A stretch of DNA of 5,353 nucleotides from Streptosporangiaceae bacterium (GTDB taxonomy: Bacteria > Actinomycetota > Actinomycetes > Streptosporangiales > Streptosporangiaceae): assembly GCA_030041195.1 (NCBI GenBank), contig JASHOI010000758.1:1-5353 (forward strand), given 5' to 3'. Below the pieces are notes generated by a model. It did not search any database. It was not told the origin of the DNA and saw only the letters and a list, made by a program, of their open reading frames with translations. The stretch's first letter is position 1, and each line of letters starts with the position of its first letter. Made by a program: the position numbers and the translations under genes. Shown here piece by piece: positions 1 to 4,574 of this stretch.

Positions 1-633
1 GACCATGGGCTGAAGCAGGCAGCGCACCGGGGTGGCGACGACCGTGAGCGGGCCGGACCTCGGGTCGGCCGGGTCGGGGTGGGCGAGCCTGCGCAGCACG
101 GCGAGCCGCTGCCCCGAGGTGTCGGAGCGCGGCGACAGCCGCTCATGGGGGAGGGTCTCCCACGGCGGGAAGTAGGCGGCCGCGCCCTCCGGCAGCAACG
201 AGCCGAGAGCCGCGGTCAGGTCCTCGGCCTCGCGCGCGGTCGCGGTCACGGCGAGCACGAATCTCCGCGAACCGCGCAAGTCCGCTCCCGCGGCCGCCGC
301 AGCGTCCTCAGCCGCCCCAGCAGCACCAGCGACCTCGGCCGCCCCAGCACCACCAGCCGCCCCAGCAGCACCAGCGACCTCGGCCGCCCCAGCGGAATCA
401 GCGCTGTCGGCCGCCGCAGAGGCACCATCGCCCTCAGCCGCCCCAGCGGCACCAGCCGCCTCTCCCCTGTCCGCGGCGCCGCCGACGCCGGCCAGCGCGG
501 CGACCAGGAACGGGCGCAGCGCGGGTGGCGCGATCAGGTCGCCGCCCGGCGAGGCGGGCGAGTCGGCTTCATCGATCGCGCGGCTGAGCTCGGGATCATC
601 GGTGATGACCCGGAGAAGTCCGGAGAGGCTCAT
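1..633 (-). CDS. mfd: Transcription-repair coupling factor Mfd, N-terminal 211 residues (partial, runs off left edge)
   Basis: Reading leftwards from the ATG at 633, the frame stays open for 211 codons to the window edge. Mfd is the ATP-driven translocase that removes RNA polymerase stalled at DNA lesions and recruits UvrA. What is seen is the UvrB-like N-terminal module: an [18 protein letters not shown] start, [11 protein letters not shown] at residues 39-49, then [15 protein letters not shown] (125-139) and the family hallmark [15 protein letters not shown] (158-172), followed by [11 protein letters not shown] and a [14 protein letters not shown] strand. Between residues about 50 and 118 lies an Ala/Gly/Glu-rich low-complexity stretch not expected in the family. 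The start is well bounded: a TAG lies in frame five codons upstream, and AGGA sits a few bases before the ATG. It is divergent from the methyltransferase gene. The helicase and RNA polymerase-binding domains are outside the window. Identification rests on recognised family motifs. Confidence 0.93.
   Translation of the reverse strand, partial: MSLSGLLRVITDDPELSRAIDEADSPASPGGDLIAPPALRPFLVAALAGVGGAADRGEAAGAAGAAEGDGASAAADSADSAGAAEVAGAAGAAGGAGAAEVAGAAGAAEDAAAAAGADLRGSRRFVLAVTATAREAEDLTAALGSLLPEGAAAYFPPWETLPHERLSPRSDTSGQRLAVLRRLAHPDPADPRSGPLTVVATPVRCLLQPMV
311..393. repeat. Perfect 38-bp direct repeat, 45-bp period, inside mfd
   Basis: Positions 311-348 and 356-393 are identical over 38 bp and are offset by 45 bp, that is 15 codons. 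On the mfd strand each copy encodes the 13-residue unit [13 protein letters not shown] (residues 81-93 and 96-108), separated by Gly-Gly. Looser copies of the same motif flank it (about residues 58-67 and 109-116). Because the period is a multiple of three, gain or loss of a unit would keep mfd in frame, so length variation between strains is likely. Confidence 0.9.
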
Positions 634-651
634 CGGTCCTAAGGGCTAGGT

Positions 652-673
652 AGCACGAAGCGGACAGCACGAA
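652..673. repeat. Short direct repeat in the mfd/methyltransferase intergenic region
   Basis: AGCACGAA occurs at 652-659 and again at 666-673, a 14-bp start-to-start spacing, 19 to 40 bp upstream of the mfd ATG. This is where an mfd promoter or an operator would lie. No convincing -35/-10 pair for mfd could be placed. The repeat is short and may be chance. Confidence 0.35.
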
Positions 674-790
674 AGGCCCGCGCCCGGCGCACCGCCCTCC
701 TGGGCGGCCCGTCCGGGATACGGGACCTTTCCAGTTTATCGTCTGGCCGGGCCTCTCCGGACGGCCGGCGCCGCCGGCAAGCGTGCCTTC

Positions 791-819
791 GCGACTAAAC
801 GTACTCGGAGGGCTACGCT
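791..819 (+). promoter_or_regulatory. Candidate promoter of the methyltransferase gene (leaderless arrangement)
   Basis: A TANNNT-type -10 element, TACGCT, lies at 814-819. A weak -35 (GCGACT, keeping the GAC core) lies at 791-796 with a 17-bp spacer. Transcription would begin at about 826-828, exactly at the in-frame ATG at 828, which would give a leaderless mRNA. The -35 match is poor, so this is tentative. Confidence 0.35.
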
Positions 820-827
820 ATGGAGTC

Positions 828-1709
828 ATGAACGGCATGGGCGGTATGAGCAATTCTGCTGCCGCGGTAACCGCAGACAAGCCCGGGCGGCAGCGGGCAG
901 ACACGAATGTCGCGACGATGACGGCCTCCTGGCCCACCGACCTGAATGAGCGCGACGACCTGAGCCAGCAGGCCGGCCGCACCATCCTTGGCGATCGGGG
1001 CGGGCCGCCGTTTACCCAGGCCGCGCTCGACTATGCCGCGGTGCGGCCGGGGCAGACTCTCACGCTGCTGCAGGTCGGCGCCACCACGGCGGGCGACGAC
1101 CTGGATGCCGGACGGCTGCGCGCGGCCGACCGCGACCTGGTCGTCAGCCTGATCGACGACGACACCGCGGCGGCCAGGGCCGCCGTGGCCGCGCGCCCGG
1201 AACTCGGCGCGTGCACGCTGTGCGACCTGCGGATGGCGCCGCTGGCGCCCCGCTCGGTCGACATCGTGCACTGCACGCTGCTGCTCGAGCGGATCAGCCA
1301 TGCCGAGCTCGTGCTCGACCGCCTGGTGGAAACGCTCCGGCCCGGCGGGCTGCTGCTGCTGCAGACCGGTGACCGGGACTGCGCCACCGGGTTTCTTGAC
1401 CGGGCGCTCCCGCGGCCGCTGCGCCGGCTGATCTGGCGCAGCCTGCGGCCGGGCAGCACCGGGCCTTACCCGGCCGTGTACGAACGCCTGGTGTCAGAGC
1501 GCGGCATCCAGTCCTACGTGCTGCGGCGCGGCCTGGTGATCGCGCAGCGCCAGGCGGTGAGCCTGCTGCCGGGCCGGCGCAGGCCGCTGTGGCTGCTGGC
1601 CGTGCGCCGGCTGGCGGTCGGCCTGTCGCGGGGACGGCTGACCCCGGCCCACGACGAGCTGCGGTACGTCATCCGCAAGCCGGAGGACCGATTCGCCCGG
1701 GTGCTTTAA
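828..1709 (+). CDS. Class I SAM-dependent methyltransferase-like protein, 293 aa
   Basis: The protein has the layout of a UbiE/Methyltransf_11-type Rossmann methyltransferase. A motif I-like strand and loop LLQVGATTAGD is at residues 80-90, followed by an acidic strand end LVVSLIDDD (104-112), a CDLRMAPLAPRSVDIVHCTLLLERI segment matching motif III/IV, and the typical LRPGGLLLL at 170-178. The C-terminal third is basic, with many Arg, and may bind a substrate, lipid or nucleic acid. Motif I is eroded: the usual GxGxG loop is GATTAG. Substrate is not predictable; class I fold is fairly sure, activity is not. Start choice is uncertain. ATG 828 sits just after a possible -10 element; GTG 783 and ATGs 837, 846 and 918 are alternatives, and none has an ideal ribosome site. 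The stop codon TAA lies inside a 22-bp tandem duplication. The gene is divergent from mfd and upstream of, but separately promoted from, the sulfate-activation fusion. Confidence 0.72.
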   Translation: MNGMGGMSNSAAAVTADKPGRQRADTNVATMTASWPTDLNERDDLSQQAGRTILGDRGGPPFTQAALDYAAVRPGQTLTLLQVGATTAGDDLDAGRLRAADRDLVVSLIDDDTAAARAAVAARPELGACTLCDLRMAPLAPRSVDIVHCTLLLERISHAELVLDRLVETLRPGGLLLLQTGDRDCATGFLDRALPRPLRRLIWRSLRPGSTGPYPAVYERLVSERGIQSYVLRRGLVIAQRQAVSLLPGRRRPLWLLAVRRLAVGLSRGRLTPAHDELRYVIRKPEDRFARVL

Positions 1710-1731
1710 CCGATTGGCCCGGGCGCTTTAG
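1688..1731. repeat. 22-bp tandem duplication spanning the methyltransferase stop codon
   Basis: Positions 1688-1709 and 1710-1731 are adjacent 22-bp copies that differ at three positions. The first copy encodes the last residues of the methyltransferase and its TAA; the second ends in TAG in the same relative place, but 22 is not a multiple of three, so the second copy is in another frame. It looks like a local slippage duplication. Confidence 0.85.
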
Positions 1732-1741
1732 CTGCCCGGCC
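1716..1741 (+). terminator. Hairpin terminator candidate after the methyltransferase gene
   Basis: CCGGGC at 1719-1724 pairs with GCCCGG at 1734-1739. The stem continues inwards as GC/GC with one bulged T around a TTTA loop, and outwards as GG/CC with one bulged C. It begins 7 bases after the stop codon and just before the next promoter. No U-run follows, as is common for actinobacterial hairpin terminators. Confidence 0.5.
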
Positions 1742-1750
1742 GCTGTCTGC

Positions 1751-1779
1751 CTGACCTGGCGCTGTCATCCGTGTAGCCT
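1751..1779 (+). promoter_or_regulatory. Sigma-70-like promoter for the sulfurylase-like/APS kinase gene
   Basis: CTGACC (1751-1756) and TAGCCT (1774-1779) are separated by exactly 17 bp, a good match to the TTGACc / TAgnnT pattern of the principal actinobacterial sigma factor; a TG directly precedes the -10. Transcription would start near 1786, giving a 5' leader of about 73 nt. That leader contains a 6-bp GC hairpin (1818-1823 with 1835-1840) ending a few bases before the ribosome site. No known riboswitch is recognised. Confidence 0.55.
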
Positions 1780-1859
1780 CAGGCTTGCCTGGCAGTTTCG
1801 ATCGTTGCTGCAGTGACCGGCGCGGGTGGACCGGGCGCCGCGCCGTACGGAGGGTTGAC

Positions 1860-3419
1860 GTGACTGCTGAGGCGCAGACCGACGTGCCCGCTGATCTCGT
1901 CGGGGCGCCGTCGCTCGCCCTGGGCGAGGCCCAGCTCGGCGACACCGAACTCCTGCTGTCCGGCGCGTTCGCGCCGCTGAGCGGCTTCATGGACGCCGCC
2001 GACGTGGCCGCGGTCGTGGAGCGCGGCTCGCTGGCGGACGGGACACCCTGGCCGATCCCGGTAACCCTGGACGTCAGCGAGAACGCGGTTCCGCCCGATG
2101 CCGTGCACGTGGTGCTCACCGATCCCGAGGGCGCCCCGCTCGCCCTGCTGGACATCGTCGAACGCAGCGACCCGCCCGCCGCGGCCGCCGGACTGGTCCG
2201 GCTGGCCGGCCCCGTCACCGGCCTGCGCGAGCCGGAGCACGGCCCGTTCCGGCGGCTGATGTTGCGGCCGGCCGACGCCCGCGCCGCCCTGGGCGACGGG
2301 CCGGTGCTTGCCTACGCCACCCGCGGCCCGGTGCACAGCAGGCAGATCGGCCAGCTCCGGCACGTGGCAGGCCAGCTCAAGGCGCGCCTGCTGCTGCTGC
2401 CGCTCATCACCGGGCCCGCCCAGGTCGTCACCCGGCCGGAGGCCCTGATCCGCGCCGTGCTCGCGGCCGCGGCGAACCTGCCCCCGGGAACCATGGTCGT
2501 CCCGGTGTCACTGGCCGCACGCGGTCCCGGGGCAGGCACCGGACCAGAGCGGGAGCTGTCCGCCCAAGGGCTGGTCGCTGCCGCGTTCGGGGCATCGCAC
2601 CTGATGATCGACGAGGCGCAGGCCGCCTCCGCGGGGGCCGGGACCGCGGATGGCCCCGGCATGGCCATCCCGGTGGTCCGGGCCGGCGACTGGGCGTACG
2701 ACCCGGCCGCCGAGGTATGGCGGCCGCTCGCGCTCATCGAGGCGGGCACGGAACGCGACGACCTCTCCCCCGGCGAGCTCGGCGACCTGCTCGACGCGGG
2801 TGCCGAGATACCGGCGTGGTTCACCCCCCCGGCCGTGGCACGGGAACTGCGGCGCGCCCGCCCGCCGCGCTCGGAGCGCGGCTTCGTGCTGTTCCTGACC
2901 GGCCTGTCCGGCTCCGGGAAGTCCACCATCGCAAGGAACCTTGCCGATGCGCTGGCCGAGCGCGGCGACCGCAAGGTCACGCTGCTCGACGGCGACCTCG
3001 TCAGGCAGCTGCTCTCGGCGGGCCTCACGTTCTCGCGAGCCGACCGGGACCTGAACATCGTGCGGATCGGTTTCGTGGCCGCCGAGGTCGCCCGGCACGG
3101 GGGCATCGCGATCTGCGCGCCGATCGCGCCTTACGCCGAGGCCAGGGCCCGGGTCAGGAAGATGGTCAGCGAGGTCGGCGACTTCCTGCTGATCCACGTC
3201 GCGACGCCGCTCGAGGTGTGCGAGGCCCGCGACCGGAAGGGCCTGTACGCAAAGGCGCGGGCGGGCCTCATCGATCAGTTCACCGGGATTTCCGACCCGT
3301 ACGAGGAGCCGCAGGACGCCGATCTGGTCATCGACACCTCGACGGTGACCCGCGAGGAGGCGACCGAGGCGGTGCTCCGGCTGCTTACCTCCGGCGGGTG
3401 GCTGTCACCGGCCGAGTAG
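1860..3419 (+). CDS. cysC: Fusion of a degenerate ATP sulfurylase-like domain and an APS kinase, 519 aa
   Basis: The C-terminal half (about residues 340-519) is a complete adenylylsulfate (APS) kinase, which phosphorylates APS to PAPS with ATP in the cytoplasm. It has the P-loop GLSGSGKST (348-356), DGD (377-379), [11 protein letters not shown] (395-405), an APIAPY segment, [10 protein letters not shown] (460-469) and FTGISDPYE (474-482). The N-terminal half resembles ATP sulfurylase, with [11 protein letters not shown] at 34-44. The active-site stretch, however, reads [11 protein letters not shown] (152-162) where the family has QTRNPxHxxH. H159 and R155 remain, but the Gln, the Asn and the second His are gone. 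The GRDHAG motif expected after FGASHLMI is DEAQAA (251-256). I infer that the sulfurylase half is inactive or regulatory. The start is GTG 1860, with GGAGGG at 1849-1854; an upstream ATG at 1785 would lie at the predicted transcript start. The 3' end faces the DUF4229-type gene 8 nt away. Confidence 0.9.
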   Translation: MTAEAQTDVPADLVGAPSLALGEAQLGDTELLLSGAFAPLSGFMDAADVAAVVERGSLADGTPWPIPVTLDVSENAVPPDAVHVVLTDPEGAPLALLDIVERSDPPAAAAGLVRLAGPVTGLREPEHGPFRRLMLRPADARAALGDGPVLAYATRGPVHSRQIGQLRHVAGQLKARLLLLPLITGPAQVVTRPEALIRAVLAAAANLPPGTMVVPVSLAARGPGAGTGPERELSAQGLVAAAFGASHLMIDEAQAASAGAGTADGPGMAIPVVRAGDWAYDPAAEVWRPLALIEAGTERDDLSPGELGDLLDAGAEIPAWFTPPAVARELRRARPPRSERGFVLFLTGLSGSGKSTIARNLADALAERGDRKVTLLDGDLVRQLLSAGLTFSRADRDLNIVRIGFVAAEVARHGGIAICAPIAPYAEARARVRKMVSEVGDFLLIHVATPLEVCEARDRKGLYAKARAGLIDQFTGISDPYEEPQDADLVIDTSTVTREEATEAVLRLLTSGGWLSPAE

Positions 3420-3427
3420 CGTCCCGG

Positions 3428-3670
3428 TCATTCGTCGTCTTCGGCGCGGGTGCCCTCGTCCAGGCGCTGGCGGAGGTTGCCGATCCTGGAGCTGATCGCG
3501 CCCGCCATCGCGTCCCGGTGCCGTGACAGCACGATGAAGCTGGCGAGGCCGCTGATCAGCACCGCCAGGCCCAGAAGGGGCAGCCCGCGGGCGCCCACGA
3601 GGTAGAGCACGCCGACAACCACCACGAAGAGCAAGATCCTCGCGATCGTGTAGGCAAGCGTCGCGCGCAT
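3428..3670 (-). CDS. DUF4229-type small membrane protein, 80 aa
   Basis: Two hydrophobic helices are visible at about residues 8-26 (rich in Val/Leu/Phe) and 30-49, joined by a short ARG turn, followed by a polar tail containing SRHRDAM (49-55) and ending in an acidic EDDE. The RHRDAM stretch after the second helix and the overall size are what I recognise as the actinobacterial DUF4229 family, which has no established function. Expected location is the cytoplasmic membrane with the charged tail in the cytoplasm. The start ATG at 3670 has no clear ribosome site; a TAAGCT -10-like element sits 9 bases upstream, so translation may be leaderless. It is convergent with the APS kinase fusion and divergent from bldC. 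Its physiological role is unknown to me. Confidence 0.82.
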   Translation of the reverse strand: MRATLAYTIARILLFVVVVGVLYLVGARGLPLLGLAVLISGLASFIVLSRHRDAMAGAISSRIGNLRQRLDEGTRAEDDE

Positions 3671-3679
3671 AGTAAGGCC

Positions 3680-3709
3680 AGCTTATTGGCTGCCCGTGGC
3701 GGTCTTCAC
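3680..3709 (-). promoter_or_regulatory. Candidate promoter of the DUF4229-type gene
   Basis: On the minus strand TAAGCT (3685-3680) fits a TANNNT -10 element, with a weak GTGAAG -35 at 3709-3704 (18-bp spacer). The transcript would begin within a few bases of the ATG at 3670. The -35 falls in the loop region of the inverted repeat at 3688-3720, so a protein bound to that repeat would block this promoter. Tentative. Confidence 0.33.
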
Positions 3710-3720
3710 GCCGGGCAGCC
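3688..3720. repeat. 33-bp inverted repeat / strong hairpin in the divergent region upstream of bldC
   Basis: GGCTGCCCG (3688-3696) and CGGGCAGCC (3712-3720) are perfect 9-bp complements. Inside them GCG (3699-3701) pairs with CGC (3709-3711) after a 2-nt bulge, around a 7-nt loop. No T-run follows on either strand and no gene ends nearby. An operator or an RNA structure is therefore as likely as a terminator. Confidence 0.65.
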
Positions 3721-3762
3721 CCGCCGTGCGTCACCTGGGCCAACGGAGACGGTCAGCGATTT

Positions 3763-3791
3763 CTGAGACCAGATTTTACGGAAACTAGGGA
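3763..3791 (+). promoter_or_regulatory. Candidate bldC promoter
   Basis: CTGAGA (3763-3768) and TAGGGA (3786-3791) are 17 bp apart in a stretch (about 3760-3800) that is markedly more A/T-rich than the rest of the window. Transcription from about 3798 would give a leader of some 58 nt containing a perfect palindrome (3805-3814) and a small CTCC/GGAG hairpin (3826-3836) just before the ribosome site. The -10 lacks the final T, so this is a modest match. Confidence 0.33.
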
Positions 3792-3804
3792 GAAAAACCG
3801 TTCT

Positions 3805-3814
3805 TGTCGCGACA
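3805..3814. promoter_or_regulatory. 10-bp perfect palindrome TGTCGCGACA in the bldC leader
   Basis: The symmetric site TGTCGCGACA lies 41 bp upstream of the bldC start codon and just downstream of the proposed transcription start. It could be the site of a dimeric repressor. BldC-type proteins are known to bind direct repeats, so autoregulation by BldC through this particular site is not expected. Confidence 0.35.
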
Positions 3815-3855
3815 CTTAGGACAGGCTCCTTTGGAGATCGGGAGGGGTAGCCAGA

Positions 3856-4059
3856 ATGGACGGAAATAGTGAGCGACTGCTCACACCGGGTGAAGTTGCA
3901 GCCTTGTTCCGCGTGGATCCTAAGACTGTGACTCGCTGGGCGGCGTCGGGCCGCATCAGCAGCATCCGTACTCCAGGTGGCCACCGGCGGTTCCGCGAGT
4001 CAGAGGTCAAGGCCCTTCTCGGCGGCGACCCCGTCGCCACCCCCGAGCCGGCCGTCTAG
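3856..4059 (+). CDS. bldC: BldC-family small MerR-type DNA-binding regulator, 67 aa
   Basis: The whole protein is one MerR-like winged helix-turn-helix. LLTPGEVAALFRVDPKTVTRWAASGRI (residues 8-34) forms the helix-turn-helix, and SIRTPGGHRRFRESEVKALL (36-55) forms the wing and last helix. There is no effector-binding or dimerisation domain, as in Streptomyces BldC (about 68 aa), which it closely resembles from memory. BldC controls the timing of morphological development and binds direct repeats cooperatively as asymmetric head-to-tail oligomers. The ATG at 3856 has a strong GGAGGGG at 3841-3847 with 8-base spacing. Codon use (for example CCT, ACT, GTT, TTG) is less GC-biased than in neighbouring genes, in line with a conserved, older or constrained gene. 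It stands alone, with the repeat array downstream. Confidence 0.93.
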   Translation: MDGNSERLLTPGEVAALFRVDPKTVTRWAASGRISSIRTPGGHRRFRESEVKALLGGDPVATPEPAV

Positions 4060-4115
4060 GAGACCGAACAGATCAACGCCATCCCGCAGCCGACGGCACC
4101 CACCAGCCGGGCATC

Positions 4116-4266
4116 CGCTAGCCCACGTCAGCCCCCCCGCAGGCACGGCCCTCGCTAGCCCAGGTCAGCCCCGCCCCCGCGGGGCCTGGCCGATGTCAAC
4201 CCCGCCCCCGCGGGCCTGGCCCAGGTCAGCCGCGCCGCGGCAGGCCCGGCCCGCGCTAGCCGGGCC
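4116..4266. repeat. C-rich imperfect tandem repeat array between convergent genes
   Basis: Four diverged units share a GTCA core (4127, 4164, 4195 and 4225; spacings 37, 31 and 30 bp) followed by a run like CCCCGCCCCCGCGGG and a GGCCTGGCC-like tail. CGCTAGCC occurs at 4116, 4153 and 4253. Units two and three each contain a C-loop hairpin (4169-4174 with 4179-4184; 4201-4205 with 4210-4214). The rest of the intergenic stretch 4060-4115 shows nothing I recognise. The array fills most of the gap between the bldC stop and the stop of the convergent small gene, so it may serve as a bidirectional termination region. Confidence 0.7.
4243..4266 (-). terminator. Hairpin at the 3' end of the small acidic protein gene
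   Basis: GGCCCGGC (4243-4250) and GCCGGGCC (4259-4266) are perfect 8-bp complements around an 8-base loop that holds the TAG stop codon of the leftward gene (4258-4256). It is a plausible bidirectional terminator for that gene and for bldC. No U-run follows on either strand. Confidence 0.42.
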
Positions 4267-4561
4267 CAGGGTGATCGTCGGCGTCTGGTATCCGCCCTGG
4301 GTTACCGCGACGGGCCAGGAAGTCGAGGAACTGCCTGCGCAGCGGCTCGTCCCCGTCTTGCCAGCGCTTGCGGCGTTCGTCGACCTGCTCCTGGGTCATC
4401 GCGTGCGCGGCGAGCCGTTCATAGTCGGCGTCGTCCGGGCCGATCTCCACGTAGACGTCGCCGATGTACCTGCCGCCGCCGGCCTCCCCGTCCCCGTCCA
4501 CCGTCACGGTCGCGGACTCGGGCACCAGGAGATTGCCGTTGGGTAGCTTTATTACATACAT
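4256..4561 (-). CDS. Small acidic protein of unknown function, 101 aa, downstream partner of the metallopeptidase gene
   Basis: I do not recognise a named family. The protein starts MYVIKLPNGNLLVPESATVTV, a likely beta-hairpin, then has a Gly/Asp linker (22-31), another strand RYIGDVYVEIG (31-41) and a charged helical half (about 45-86, with DERRKRW and RRQFLDFLARR). Acidic residues outnumber basic ones by about 20 to 12. There is no signal peptide or membrane segment, so it is probably cytoplasmic. The ATG at 4561 is preferred over the GTG at 4573, because a GGGAGGGGAG ribosome site lies between them. The gene begins 13 bases after the stop of the metallopeptidase gene, so the two are almost certainly co-transcribed and perhaps translationally coupled. 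From the position alone it could be an immunity or inhibitor protein; this is not shown by the sequence. Confidence 0.75.
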   Translation of the reverse strand: MYVIKLPNGNLLVPESATVTVDGDGEAGGGRYIGDVYVEIGPDDADYERLAAHAMTQEQVDERRKRWQDGDEPLRRQFLDFLARRGNPGRIPDADDHPGPG

Positions 4562-4574
4562 CTCCCCTCCCACT

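Noticed and set aside
79..642. Rightward 187-aa reading frame over the left end
   Set aside because: It is antisense to Mfd, whose motifs ([15 protein letters not shown] and others) are clear on the minus strand. The repetitive Ser/Arg/Pro product is what the Ala-rich repeat gives in another frame.
813..1459. Leftward frames of 162 and 142 aa opposite the methyltransferase
   Set aside because: Arg/Ser-rich products without recognisable motifs; the plus-strand frame carries the methyltransferase layout.
1785..1859. Upstream ATG start at 1785 for the APS kinase fusion
   Set aside because: It would coincide with the predicted transcript start and add an unrelated Arg/Cys-rich stretch; GTG 1860 has a well-placed GGAGGG.
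1706..3197. Leftward frames of 170-264 aa opposite the APS kinase fusion
   Set aside because: High-GC shadow frames; the plus strand encodes unmistakable APS kinase motifs over the same bases.
2717..3526. Rightward 269-aa frame overlapping the APS kinase
   Set aside because: Arg/Ala-rich frame-shifted translation of the kinase; no frameshift is needed, because the kinase frame is intact to its stop.
3405..3743. Leftward 112-aa frame overlapping the DUF4229-type gene
   Set aside because: No hydrophobic or family pattern; the 80-aa frame in the same place has two clear membrane helices.
3780..3803. ECF-sigma-type promoter (GGAA...GTT) before bldC
   Set aside because: The spacing between GGAAAC and GTT is too short for the usual ECF or SigR patterns; the 17-bp-spaced pair at 3763-3791 fits slightly better.
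4116..4266. CRISPR array
   Set aside because: The units are diverged, C-rich and directly abutting, without identical repeats separated by unique spacers, and no cas genes are present.
3977..4546. Rightward 189-aa frame across the repeat array
   Set aside because: It overlaps the end of bldC out of frame, reads through the repeats as Pro/Arg/Ser, and is antisense to the small acidic protein with its strong ribosome site.
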